Assembly (NCBI GenBank): GCA_958510875.1
Contig: OY294070.1
Coordinates: 43,600,306-43,664,305 of the forward strand
Origin: Endomychus coccineus
Taxonomy: Eukaryota; Arthropoda; Insecta; Coleoptera; Endomychidae
Length of the DNA: 64,000 nt
Direction of reading: 5' to 3'
Every line of letters begins with the position of its first letter. The first letter of the stretch is position 1. The position numbers and the translations under genes are program-made. The notes beneath the pieces were generated by a model. That model worked only from the letters and a program-made list of their open reading frames with translations, was not told where the DNA came from and did not search any database. This document shows positions 46,044 to 57,180 of the stretch, in pieces.

Positions 46044-48917
46044 TTGATTCAAAAGGAAGCTGATGTATCTCTATTGCCAGCTACTGCTAGTGATAAAGTT
46101 CATAATAACTCATTTAAATTATATGCCGCTAATGGTTCTGAGATTCCTACATATGGCGTAAAACTATTAACAATAAATTTAAGACTACGCAGATGTTCTC
46201 AATGGCCATTTATTGTTGCAAGAATAGAAAAAGGTATCATTGATTTTTTGAATAAATTCAATTTGTTAATTGATTTGCATGGACGAAGGTTAATTGATGG
46301 AATTACTAAACTTTGTGTAACTAGTGACGTTGCTGAAGTATTTAAACAGCATACCATACACACACTGGGTGGAATAGGTGAGTTCGCTGATTTATTATCT
46401 TCGTATTCCGATATTACTACACCAAGCTTGATACCAAGCAAAAGTTTGCATAATGTCAAACATTATATTCGCACTAATGGATCTTCGATACATTGTAAAG
46501 CTCGTCCATTAGATTGTAAAAGAATGAAACAGGTAAAGCTTGAGTTGGACCATGGAATAATTCGTCCATCATACTCCGAATGGTCTAGTCCATTACATAT
46601 AGTGAATAAAAAAGATGGTACGCTACGTCCCTGCGGAGATTATCGACGTTTAAACGCTCAAACGGTTCCTGACCGATATCTCATTCCCCGAATAGAAGAT
46701 TTTCAGCAAATTATGAAAGGAACGAAAATATTCTCGAAAATAGATTCATTTAAAGCTTATTTTCAAGTTCCAGTTGCGGAAGAAGATAAACCTAAGGCAG
46801 CAATTATTACACCTTTTGGACTTTTCGAGTTTAATGTAATGAGTTTCGGATTATGTAATGCACCGTCAACATTTCAAAGGTTTATAAATGAAGTGTTTGA
46901 AGGGTTAGATTCCTTGTTTCCATATCTTGATGATATTTTGATCGCTTCATCGTCAACGGATGAGCATTGTAAACATTTGAGATTGGTTTTTTATCGATTG
47001 AAACAATATGGTCTTCGAATTAATGTATCTAAATCTAAGTTTGGTGTAGAAAAACTAGAATTTCTAGGTTATTTAATCACTCCTAGTGGATCACAGCCAC
47101 TTCCTGAAAAGTTCAAGTAATTAAGGATTATAAGTTGCCAGAAACGGTTCGTCAACTTCGTACATTTCTTGGCATGATTAATTTTTATGGAGGATATATT
47201 CCGAACGCTGCAGAAATTCAAGCCGTTTTACATGATTATCTCAAGGGATCAAAAAAGAATGATAAACGAGTAATTAAGTGGACACCTGAGACTATGATTC
47301 AATTTGAAAAGTGTAAAGAGAGTCTGATCAATGCAACTACTCTAACCATTCCAAATTCAGATTTTCCATTAGCACTGTCCACTGACGCTTCCAATCAAGC
47401 TGTCGGATCTGTGTTGCAACAACATGAAGAGTCTGGTTGAAAATCAATTGCCTTCTATTCAAGAAAACTTAATAATGCACAAAAAAATTACAGTGCTTAT
47501 GATAAAGAACTTTTAGGAATATACATGTCTGTAAAGCAATTCAAACACTTTCTCGAAGCAAGAACTTTTACTATTTTTACCGATCATAAGCCAATAACAT
47601 TTGCGTTCCAACAGAAAAATGATAAGGCATCTCCTCTTCAATTAAGACATCTTCAATACATATCTCAATTCACTACAGATATTAGGCATATTAAAGGCAA
47701 AGCCGACACTCTGTCAAGACTTGAAGAAATTTCTGTTCTCGATTATGATAAGATTGCGCGGGAGCATGAATGTGATAATGAATTACCAACTTTATCTAAC
47801 GGAACGAATCTTAAACTTAAGAAGATACAATTATTGTCGGGAAAGTCACTTTGGTGTGATGTATCCACTCAAAACTGTCGTCCATATATACCTCGCAAAT
47901 ATCGTTACCGGGTGTTTCAACAGATTCATAATTTTGCTCATCCTGGAGTGAAGTCTACTGTAAGACAAGTGTCTTGTAAATTTATTTGGCCTGGACTCAG
48001 AAATGATTTACGTAAATGGGCTCAATCTTGTCTTAGCTGCCAGCGCAATAAAGTATCTAGACACACAAAATCGCGGTTGGAGAATTTCAAAGTGCCAGAT
48101 GGAAGATTTAGTGTAGTACATGTGGATATTATTGGACCTTAACCACCCTCGCAGGATAATATTTACTGTCTTACGTGTATTGATAGGTATACCAATTGGA
48201 TGGAAGTTATACCTATGGCAAGAATTACTCCCGATATAGTTGCAAAGTCATTTTATAACCATTGGATTGCCAGATTTGGAGCACCTCATACAATAATAAC
48301 AGACCAGGGTCGACAGTTCGAGAGTGAACTATTCGAATCTCTCGCTGCATTGTGTGGAGTGAAAATTCATTACACTACTCCGTATCATCCACAATCGAAT
48401 GGAAATATCGAGAGACTACACAGGACTCTGAAATCAGCACTTCGGGGCTCACAATAAAATAGCATGGACTGATGATGCCCTTCCATCTGTACTGCTGGGA
48501 TTACGTACAGCTTTGAGAGACGACTCACAACATTCAATTGCTGAAATGGTATACGGCACAACTATCAGATTACCTGGTGAATTCTTCGATGCACCTAAAT
48601 TTCCGTTAAATTCAGAGAATTTCACCTCAGAACTTCGAAAAATTTTGGGTGAACTCCAACCACATGCAACTCGCTCGAATAATTTTAGATCTGTTTTTGT
48701 ACATAAGAATCTCAGTTCTTGTTCGCCTGTGTTTTTACGACTTGATCGTGTTAAGAAGTCTTTGGAGCCGCCTTACGAAGGACCTTTCCGGGTGATTAAG
48801 CGATTGGATAAATATTTCACAATAGACATTAAAGGCAGAATTTCAAATGTTTCAGTTGATAGGCTGAAACCTGCTTATTTACTTTCAGATTATAATATTT
48901 CAAGACTCAACTTCTAA
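46044..48917 (+). pseudogene. Gypsy pol remnant: protease, RT, RNase H, integrase
   Basis: The frame at 46044 enters the protease after its active site: KEADVSLLPAT and LYAANGSEIPTYGVKLL are present, while the DTG is gone. RT: GIIRPSYSEWSSPLHIVNKK, KIDSFKAYFQVPV, FGLCNAPSTFQRF and the catalytic LFPYLDDILIAS. A frame change at 47120 leads to the connection (TFLGMINFYGGYIP). RNase H (LSTDASNQAVGSVLQQHE, FTIFTDHKPITFAF) is broken by a TGA at 47438. Integrase has its HHCC zinc site (IHNFAHPG, CLSCQRNK), D in VHVDIIGP (followed by a TAA at 48140), D in IITDQGRQFE, and E in SNGNIERLHRTLK. A frameshift near 48450 precedes the C-terminal part (PPYEGPFRVIKRLDKY). The element cannot move by itself. Confidence 0.9.
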
Positions 48918-49214
48918 TCAAAATATTAATAACGACTCAGCGACGACTATAGACAATAAACAGCGTGAACCCGAAGTAACAAAGACATCACGATGTGGAA
49001 GAACGATCCGGTTTCCATCTCGATACCTTGTTGCGAGCGATGTTTAATTTTTAGTGTTTATTTTATGTTATAATTTAAAGTGCCTAATTTTAGTAAATTA
49101 ATATTTTGTATCTCATATCAGTAAGAATATGTTTCTTTGATTTTATTTGTTAGTATAGATGATAATCTGTATTATATGTATCGTAACTCTTCTTCGTTAC
49201 TGGTGGGGAAGTAG

Positions 49215-49387
49215 TGTAGCGGTCTATGATGATAGCGGACATGGTTGCTAAAAAACGGAGAAAAAGGAGAGAAGAAATTTGAATTTTATAAAAAACAGAT
49301 TGTCAAAAATATCTATTATTATTAATATAATTAGAAGTGAAAAAGTGTTTTATTCTCCTCTTCCGATTGATTTACGTGATACCAACA
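49215..49387 (+). repeat. 3' LTR of the Gypsy element
   Basis: Starts TGTAGCGGTCTATGATGATA; ends GATACCAACA followed by ACCC. Preceded by a purine-rich tract. Confidence 0.92.
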
Positions 49388-50286
49388 ACCCCATTTCTCT
49401 ACCATAATTGATTACGTCTAGATTTTTCGTATGCGACGAGAGACCATCTAGCAGAAGCAGAACCGGTGAATCTTTTGAAGCTCTAGAATATTCGACAAAC
49501 TTTTTAAACCATGAAAAAAACAATGTCTTATCTATCCGCCCTTTTTCATTTAATTCAACCCAAGCACCAGACACGAGGCCATCCAAAAAAGCCTGCTGCA
49601 TTCGCTTTCGTGGAAGTATTAGCATGGGAGGCATATATGCTCCCGATGCAGAGAAACAAATTTCTGCAGTGATAGTTTCGCCCCTCTCGGCGGATGTAAG
49701 CGCACCAACCTGACGTTTTCCTTTTAAAGCTATAATTTTGTAGATTTTGTCTGCCGTTAGTTGATATAGCTGGACAGTTTCCACTAACAGTTTAAAGAAT
49801 TGTTGTACAGCCACCTTGTTAAAGCCCATCGCACGGGCACCTGACGTAGCCTCAGGCTTCCTGATTGTCAAGTCCGTATGCCTATTAAAAAAAAACCTGT
49901 ATCCATCCCTTCCCGGCCATTTTATGATTTTTGTTAAAGGGATGCTGAATGCGATTTTGTTCAGTAAGTTGAAAGGCAAGTTGCCTGCATTCTGTAATTG
50001 TCAGTCCAAATAATCTCGCTTCCATATTTTTGAGATAATTAACAAGTTCTTGTTCTTGTTGGAAAGTGAAAATGGGCCTTTTACTTCCCAAAACTTTTGA
50101 AACGGAATAATCTGCAGTATTTCGTTGTTTTTTTACGTGCCGCTCTGAAGTAGTCTGAGGAACACCAAACGCAATAGATGCTCGACGGTAAACCATCTCA
50201 CCACTTACTACAGCATTTACAGCCTGTTGCACACTCTCTTTTGGCCAGTTTTGACGATCAGTCATTCTTTTGTACTTATACACCAT
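49388..50286 (-). pseudogene. Pogo-like transposase 1, N-terminal and DDE part
   Basis: Starting at 50286 the minus strand shows a psq-type HTH (WPKESVQQAVNAVVSGEM, FGVPQTTSERHVKK), then a CENP-B-type HTH (QEQELVNYLKNMEARLFGLT, KMAGKGWIQVFF). A frameshift in the A-run near 49888 moves the reading to FFNRHTDLTIRKPEATSGAR. The DDE part follows: AERGETITAEICFSASGAYM with PPMLILPRKRM, then KTLFFSWFKKFVEYSRASKD, and SPVLLLLDGLSSHTKNLDVI (the catalytic D in LLLDG with H in SHTKN). Coding is cut at YGREMG by the Gypsy 3' LTR (49387). Confidence 0.85.
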
Positions 50287-50726
50287 CTAGAATCAAAACC
50301 AAAAATATTAATAGGTACTTCGTTTTACCCTACCAGCTGGTACCCCGTTTTGCCCAAATGAGCAGATTTTTAGGTTATGACCTATTTAATTTATCAGAAG
50401 TAATTTTTTTTCAACACAATGACAATGAAAGTCTTTAGAAGACATCCACTTATAATTCGTAATAACATTTTTGAATAATAAATAGGTTTAGTACTACTTA
50501 CGATGAATTTAATCTCCGGCGATATTGAAATTCTGATTACCAAAAACTCACATGTGCTAAATAAAGCGATCGACTGACAACTACAGATTCCTGCTTTATA
50601 ACAATGATGGTATGTACGCGTGTATAATATAATTTCGAAAACTTTGGGAAGGATAGCGCAAGTGGTAAGGAAAACAAGCAGGGTACGCCGTTTTAGGCAC
50701 CTACCCCGTTTTGCCCGTGTGTCCCC

Positions 50727-51448
50727 TACTATTAAATTCTCTTCAGCTGTCATATTAGAATTTTTAACTTTGTTCCTTCCTTAGGTGATGGTGGGAGCAT
50801 ATATAAAATAGGTAGGATTGCTTTTCTAGTATTATCCCAACCTGTAGAAATTGAAATAGTTAGTACTATCAGTTCAAAATCACAATTAACCATTTTACTC
50901 TTTGGTAGATATGTTAAGTTGGCAGAATTCACTGGATATATGCACTTGGTTCTAAGTTTGGGGTTCAAACATTAAGATGTGATTGTAGTCGAAAAGATAT
51001 TAAGAACCCCATATATACTCATATTGAGATAAACTTCGTTATCGACATAAGGCTATTGAAGGAGATCTACTGAAGACGATTTTCTTTTCAAAATTTCTAA
51101 ATGGACAAAGATTAATTTATTATTATTATTACTAAAATTTCAACTCTCCTCAATCGGAAGAATTTGTAATACTTGAAATATACGGCAAAGATGTAGTTGT
51201 ACCCCCCTCCCATGAAAATTTTCGCTTGCTACCAATGATTGGACTGATTAAAGAGCGTTAAAACTTTAATATTCACAAAGAATTTCTATAATCTGTCTTC
51301 TTAAAAAAAAAAACAGTTTCAGTAGATCACCTTCAACGGGACCTGTCTCTCGATAATAAAGTTTTTGCCAGTATTATTTATATGTGAAGCTTGAAGTTAG
51401 GACTACTATCACCTCCTAAAGTTTGAGCCCTAAACTTGGGGTCCTGTA
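50727..51448. other. Spacer between two pogo-like elements
   Basis: No gene seen. AT-rich, without the terminal-repeat blocks seen on either side. Confidence 0.4.
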
Positions 51449-51653
51449 GGGGAGATAGGGGCAAGACGGGGTATTTAAGGGCTTCTGAGCTCATATATGA
51501 AGAAATAACATTTGGAATTAATTTAAAAAATGTATATTCATTCACATAGTGGTTGGTAACTAATTGGACTGGAAAAATATGAACTAATCTGTTTATTCAA
51601 TAAGTAAGAAAATATTCATTATATCAGTGTCAAACACTTTATTTTAGCCCACT

Positions 51654-53099
51654 TTATGGGCCGTTATTTCTTGCGTAGTTAATCGCCTCAATGTTCTTAG
51701 TATGGATGAAATGTCCATCCAATAGGAGGAGAACTAGTGACTCTTTAGTTGCACGACTCCATGAAACGAACCTCTTGAACCAGGAAAAGAATATTGCAGA
51801 CTGCATCCACCCACCAGGGTGATACTCAGCTGTAGCTCCAATAGGGCAAAACCAACGTGATCTGGCTCGGGTTGTTCGTTCGAATCCGAAGACACTAATA
51901 TTGGAGGACCCGCGTTGGCGAGCCCTAGTATTATTTTCCCTTATAAAATCGTTACCAATATTGTACAAAGAATCCACGGGCTGGTAACCCCTGGACCCCG
52001 AAGTGTTGTGTGAGTTTAGCCCACCATACAGGCACCGAATTACGGAGAACACTACGACGTCTGCCTTAGACCTCGGGAGGCCCTTAACATCCGAATAAGT
52101 GAAACTCCGCATTACAGCGCTACTATGATGGTTACCGGCGGATACGACGAGGACGTATATCAGACCGCAACTAAGATTTCCCCTCTCACACTATACCCTC
52201 ACACTCCCAGTTGAGAACGGAAGTGCATATTCTCACGGAGAAAAAAAAATGCAACCACACTTCAAGTTGAAAAGAAGTGCATATGTTCTCGGAAACTGAG
52301 GTGTGGTGATATTGGTAGGACAGACAAAAAGCAAAAAAAGAAACAATTCATCAATTGTTCGTTTGCTCGAACCCGCGGAAATATAAACGTAAGAGGGATG
52401 TATGATCCTGCTGCGTTGAAACAAAGTTCAATTGTTATTGTTTTTCCCCTCTCAGCAGATTTCAAAACTCCATCTTGCTTCCTACCTTTCGAAGAATGTA
52501 TCTTCGACCTATGTTTGGGTAAAATCGCAATTCCTGTCTCATCACAGTTGTAGATTAGATCGGTGTCAACTTATTTTCCTCAACTACTCGAGTTGATAAA
52601 TCAAAAAACTTTCCAACATTAACTTCGTTGAAAGCGGCCGCCCTAGCAGCACTAGTTGCCTCTGGTATTCGCAACGATAATTGAGGATGGCGGGTTCTGA
52701 AACCCGATAACCAGTCTTTTCCAGCAATTTGTTTGATTGCTGAAAAGCTTTGGGCTATGCCTAATTTTTCAGCCCATTGATGAGCTAAAACCCTTGAGTC
52801 ATAAGACGTTAAGCCAAATAATCTTTCTTCCATTTTCAACACGTGCTCCACTGATAAACTCTCTTCTTCAGGTGGAAAAACGTTTGTTTAGGTCCTAACT
52901 TCTGAACTAAAATTGGAATTGGTTGGTGTAGGTACTCAGGTCCACTGGCAGATATTGCTGGAATTTCAACAGGCCTATTTGCTTGCTGCTTCAACATGTT
53001 TATTCTTCGTTCGAGTGTTGACTGGGGAACATTGAATAAATTAGCTGCCTTTTTATACCCTATTTCTCCTCGCAAAATAGCATCAATGGCAAATTCCAT
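51654..53099 (-). pseudogene. Pogo-like transposase 2, decayed
   Basis: From 53099: MEFAIDAILRGEIGYKKAAN and FNVPQSTLERRINMLK form the psq-type HTH. After a frame change, MEHVLKMEERLFGLTSYDSR, KQIAGKDWLSGFRTRHPQ and LSLRIPEATSAARAAAFNEV form the CENP-B-type HTH and linker. The DDE part begins with SAERGKTITIELCFNAAGSY and IPLTFIFPRVRANEQLM, is interrupted by an inserted block at about 51820-52230, and resumes with AIFFSWFKRFVSWSRATKES, LVLLLLDGHFIHTKNIEAIN. The C-terminus is lacking. The protein resembles element 1's transposase in order and motifs but has clearly different residues. Confidence 0.85.
51820..52230. mobile_element. GC-rich inserted block of unknown identity inside pogo transposase 2
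   Basis: The pogo reading is lost for about 400 bases whose GC content is visibly above the neighbourhood. It contains CGTTCGAATCC near 51890, similar to a tRNA-type box B. I found no duplication at the edges. A near-duplicate of the pogo text (AGTGCATATTCTC versus AGTGCATATGTTCTC) flanks it at 52225 and 52275. It could be a SINE or LTR-derived insert. Confidence 0.4.
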
Positions 53100-53212
53100 A
53101 GCCTCTGGTGACCATTTACCTCTTCCAGTTTTCTGTATCTACTTCCATCGGTTCGTGATCGTGATCAATCTGAAACATTGAAAACACACCAATTATGGGA
53201 CATTTATAATCG

Positions 53213-53275
53213 TGGGGCAAGATGAGGCACCACCATGCCCCTCAAATAATGGCCCATCTTGCCTCATCTACGCCA
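53213..53275. repeat. Internal terminal-repeat-like blocks upstream of pogo transposase 2
   Basis: GTGGGGCAAGATGAGGCACC and, inverted, GGCCCATCTTGCCTCATCT form a palindrome whose core GGGCAAGATGRGG repeats the element's own ends. It lies about 115 bases before the transposase start (minus strand). Confidence 0.7.
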
Positions 53276-55220
53276 TTTTGTAATGAAATCGTTGTAACTA
53301 TTGTTATGATTTCATTTCCTAAACAACAAAATGATAAAAATTAGAACTTACCGAACATTGAAAATCAGAAAAGATTAATAAAAAGATATTATATGGAATT
53401 GAAAACAATATTAAAAGTTAAATAATAGTTAGTATAATGTAATAAACAATGTAAAACATAATAACCAACAATGTAATTAGAATTAGAAGTGTAAAACAAG
53501 AACTTCAGTGAAAGTGAATAAACGTACAGTGTTACGAAGGCAGAAATCATAAATAAAATGATTACAAAAACTATCAAGAGATAGCACAAACTATTAAAAA
53601 ATGTTATAGAAATAAGTTAGGATTAGTAAATTTGAGTTATATAATGTTAAAGAAATGTTATTGATATATTATATTATGTACTAGTTTTTAAGAATGATTA
53701 CTGTCAAATTTATAATAATTATTGGAATAATCATATTAATAATAACCTTATCATAGGTTATCTTATACTAAAGTATGTGGAAAAATATAGGCAATATTAT
53801 TTTAAAAAGAAGGAATCATCATCGATTGAAATAAGTTGAAAATCTCCAATAATTCAAAATTTATAGAATACTAAATTCTGATTGGTCGAGACGGATTATA
53901 AACGTCAGACGGGTAACAATGTAAAACTTATGTCAGTTTGCAACAATCATCAAAGCATTCTTGATAGGTAAAGAAAGCACCTCATAGGTGGATTATGACA
54001 TCAAGTAGCGTCGGTTTTGAAGGCCTATAAAAGGCATCTGAAGACAAGCCAAGTCAGTTAGCAATCAACATCTGAAGAGTCAAGGTACTCCTGCAACTCA
54101 TAAAAATTTCCGTATCCTTAGTTTATTGGATAATCATCGGTGAACCCAAGTGTTCCAATCTTCGAGAAGTTCAAAGTAACCGAAGTTAATAAATAATTTC
54201 AACAAGTCAAGTAGTGTTCCAAGTCTACGAACAAAGTTTAAAGGTTATAATAACCTACAATTCATAAGTAACCTCGAACGATAGGCAGCCTTCGATAAAA
54301 TTCCAATCCATCATTGAAGAGTTTTGTATCTTTAATAAAAAGAATAAAACTAAGTTAACAATTTTCAACAGTTCCTGATTTCAAAAGAAGTAACAAAAAT
54401 AATTAACCTGTGTTTATTGTGTATAGCAGAGAAATTGTGTACGGTTAAAGTGAATTATCAGATGAATAAGAAGATCAAGCCAATTGAACATTGCCTACAT
54501 TTTAAAACATATTCTTGGATATAAACTAAACGTAAGTTTATTTATTATTTCTCCATTGTATTATTATCTGTCTGTAAATCTGAAAGAAAGATTGTAGATT
54601 ATAACTTTGTAAACAAAGATTAATAGTAAATAATTTTGAGGTTAGATCATAGATCTATTTGAACATAACATTGTAAAAATTGATACCCGAGATAAATAAG
54701 AGTCATAGAAATTTAAATATTAAAAGTTTTAACATCCAAAGAACATTGTGTTTAATTCCATATATTCCATATAGAAATAAAAAGGTAAAAGATCATTATT
54801 CAATTCAAAATAAATTAAAAATAAATAAGGGAAAGCTAGCCGGTAGAATTAAAAGTAATGTTATTTCATTAATTAAAAAAATTAAATCAAAAATAAGAAC
54901 TCAGTAAAGAGTTTTTATATAACACTATGTTTAGATTCATTAGAAGTGAAGTAGTTTCATAGCGAATAAATCATCAGAACTCATACTTTCCACTGGTAAC
55001 TATGATTCCAGGAAAAAAATGCCCTCACTCACCTCAGCTCTATTGGAAGATACGCCTACTAAAATAGCACAAATAAACAAAACCGAAAGAACCATATAAA
55101 CGCACCGATTGCTTTCGTTCAGCACACTGTAAGCGACTGATGCGCTCAGGTCTTCCTCGTTGTGTGGAACAGCTTGGGATTTGTAGTGGCAGATGACAGC
55201 ACTAGTTTGGTCAGTAGAAA
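53276..55220. other. AT-rich interior of pogo element 2
   Basis: Apart from the promoter candidate no feature is supported. The plus-strand frame at 54680-54907 is Lys/Ile/Asn-rich, as expected from AT-rich DNA. The region may itself be an insertion with LTR-like promoter. Confidence 0.3.
54020..54062 (+). promoter_or_regulatory. TATA/initiator core promoter candidate
   Basis: CCTATAAAAGGCATC at about 54027 is followed about 30 bases later by CCAAGTCAGTTAGC, containing the arthropod initiator TCAGT. A donor-like AACGTAAG follows at about 54528. The spacing is typical of arthropod TATA-initiator promoters, including those of LTR elements. No coding sequence follows within pogo element 2. Confidence 0.45.
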
Positions 55221-55859
55221 GAGTACCTCATCATGTCTCACTACCCCATCTTGCCCCGATCTCCCCTATAATGTCAATTAAAGAATTAATTAAGATTGTG
55301 TTGCTTTGTTCTGTATTATGCTCAAGATATTGAAGAAACCGTAACAATAACAAATGCCAATATGAAATTTTAATATGATGAAAATTTGATTTAGATTTTG
55401 CTACTGATATAGTTAGCAACTTCAGATTATGAAAAACCATTCATAGTCACTGACTCTATTGAACAATTTTTTTATAAAATATTTCAACACAATTTCAAAT
55501 TGCTGTTTGATTAATTACCCATCTCTCTAGTATTTGTGTGCCGATGTCATATCAGTTTGTAGTTGGTTCAAAAAATACACTAACTAATTCATTGATTTTA
55601 AAAAGAAAGAAACTTCATTATAGTTTGATACAAGGCAATGACTGTATTTGAAAATGGGTTGGGGAAAATATTCCAAAATATGAAGGAGTAGAGGGAATAC
55701 TTCCAGAGCCATTTCAAATTTCACAATATGAACAGTTTTTTTCTTTAATTTGGCTACTAGAAAACATGATGAAGTTTACCGGAATAAATTTTAACTATTA
55801 TTTATATTAAAGAGGCAATTTAAATTAAATTAAATAGATAAAAGTTAGTTACCTGATTC

Positions 55860-57180
55860 TTTAGTTGACACATCAATAGGTTTTTTTATATATTTTTTTG
55901 TGAATATCTAAAAAATTTGCAATGTCCTTAGAAAAGATTTCCTGAAAATTAATTTCAGGATGCTCAAAGCTATAATCATGTTCTATCTGTAATTTAAAAA
56001 TAAAAATAATAAATTTCCGTTGTAAAATATGTTGGTATCAATGTTTTTTTTAAGATGTATAATTAAACTTGCCAATGTCGGTTCGTCTAAAAAACGCGGA
56101 AATTCTTTTAGGATGTTGATGCCCAAAGATTTTCTGTACTCATAGGTTAGCCGAGTTTTTGATGAATTGCATCCACCTCCTCTTTATTTATATTTCTTAA
56201 AAATTCAACCGCCTCCAGCACTTCAGAGGAAGCTATCTTCGCCACTTTTAGGTCACTTGGTCCAGAAAGTTGTTACATCTGATATTCTTTTTGTGTTTTT
56301 TTAGTTATATTTTCGTCTATGTTCTATTTTGTTCTGGCTACGGTTTTCAACCGTCATGACAGATAACCCTCCCCATCATTATTATTGGTGTAAAATGTTT
56401 CCTAAAGGATATAAGATCTATCATTTATGAATGATTTTGAAATATTGCTTGGACCCACATATCCATATTGACCCATCGCGTCCTTAGCTTTTGGAAATAA
56501 GTTAATTATAGCTTCTGCCAGATTTCTTTTCGCAAATTCTGGCACTTTTATGCCATATTTATCGATTAATTTCCCACATGTTATGTTAACTAACTTTTTC
56601 CTATATATCAGGTATAAAGTTCTCTTTTTCATAAGCTTCAAAAATGTCATCTCCACAATTTGATGAGATTACGCGTATACATTCCTTAAAATGTTCCAAT
56701 TTATTATAGAATCAAAAACTATGAAACCTTTAAATACTTGTGCTGTCATATTTTCTGTGTAAGATTTTGCCTCAGGTTTTAGAAATAGCTCAGTATCTAC
56801 ATCAGTGAAACAAACTGCCCGTTGTGATTCACAAGCTGGAATGTATAAAACGCTGTTGTCTTCTTTGATACCACTATTTTGTGCCATCCAGCTTGTGACA
56901 AATGTATCAGTGCTGAGTACAGATATTCTAGAATCAGTTTGCTCACTTTTATTTTCCAAAATATATTCAGTTAACTAGTTGGACAACCTCTATAAACATT
57001 ATACCAACGTACCATCTGAATTATGTATTTTAGCCACTATAAGCTCAACAGGTTCCTTTTTTTCAAGTAAATGGTTTATAAAGTCTACTAAAATATGTTG
57101 CTCCAAAATCGTGCTTTCCCTATCCATAAAATAGAAAGGTACATCATTTATTTCTTGAAATTTGGTTCGAGGTACAAGAA
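55860..57180 (-). pseudogene. Decayed multi-exon gene of an uncharacterised arthropod family
   Basis: Minus-strand pieces in order: FQEINDVPFYFMDRESTILE and LVDFINHLLEKKEPVELI (57180-57010); NKSEQTDSRISVLSTDTFVT and CESQRAVCFTDVDTELFL (56960-56690); KRTLYLIYRKKLVNITCGKL, VPEFAKRNLAEAIINLFPKA and GYVGPSNISKSFIND (56656-56402); then EYRKSLGINILKEFPRFLDE near 56100 and an exon-like IEHDYSFEHPEINFQEIF bounded by acceptor and donor (about 55990-55855). The 'RKKLVN...AEAIINLFP...GY' and 'FPRFLD' segments remind me of multi-copy uncharacterised insect proteins. Stops (for example after 57000 and 56670) break it. Function is unknown. Confidence 0.45.

Larger units (their letters stand above)
45111..49387 (+). 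mobile_element. Ty3/Gypsy LTR retrotransposon, 4277 bp, degenerate
   Basis: LTRs at 45111-45283 and 49215-49387 (about 173 bp each, eight differences by eye, near 95% identity) begin TGTAGCGG and end in CAATA/CAACA. A primer-binding site TTGGTGACCC starts near 45286; a purine-rich tract (GGTGGGGAAGTAG) precedes the 3' LTR. The 4-bp duplication ACCC flanks it (45107-45110, 49388-49391). It lies inside the pogo-like transposase gene in the opposite orientation. Confidence 0.93.
44820..50726 (-). mobile_element. Pogo-like element 1, split by the Gypsy insertion
   Basis: Its transposase N-terminal two thirds lie at 50286-49392 and the C-terminal part at 45106-44820, on either side of the Gypsy element. 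The outer right end reads, in reverse complement, TAGGGGACACACGGGCAAAA and then CGGGGTA, resembling the ends of pogo element 2. A second similar block (GGGCAAAACGGGGTACCAGC, minus) lies at 50333-50352. The left end was not found. Confidence 0.75.
51449..55266 (-). mobile_element. Pogo-like element 2 with both terminal inverted repeats
   Basis: TA then GGGGAGATAGGGGCAAGA (51449) and, at the other end, the reverse complement GGGGAGATCGGGGCAAGA finishing at 55266 before TA. The next bases (CGGGGTA / TGGGGTA) also match. The 3.8-kb interval holds a decayed transposase (53099-51654, minus), a GC-rich inserted block, related terminal-repeat-like blocks at 53213-53275, and 2 kb of AT-rich DNA with a core promoter candidate. 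Confidence 0.85.

Noticed and set aside
51890..51900. tRNA gene at the GTTCGAATCC motif
   Set aside because: No acceptor stem, D-arm or anticodon arm can be folded around it; only a box B-like string is present.
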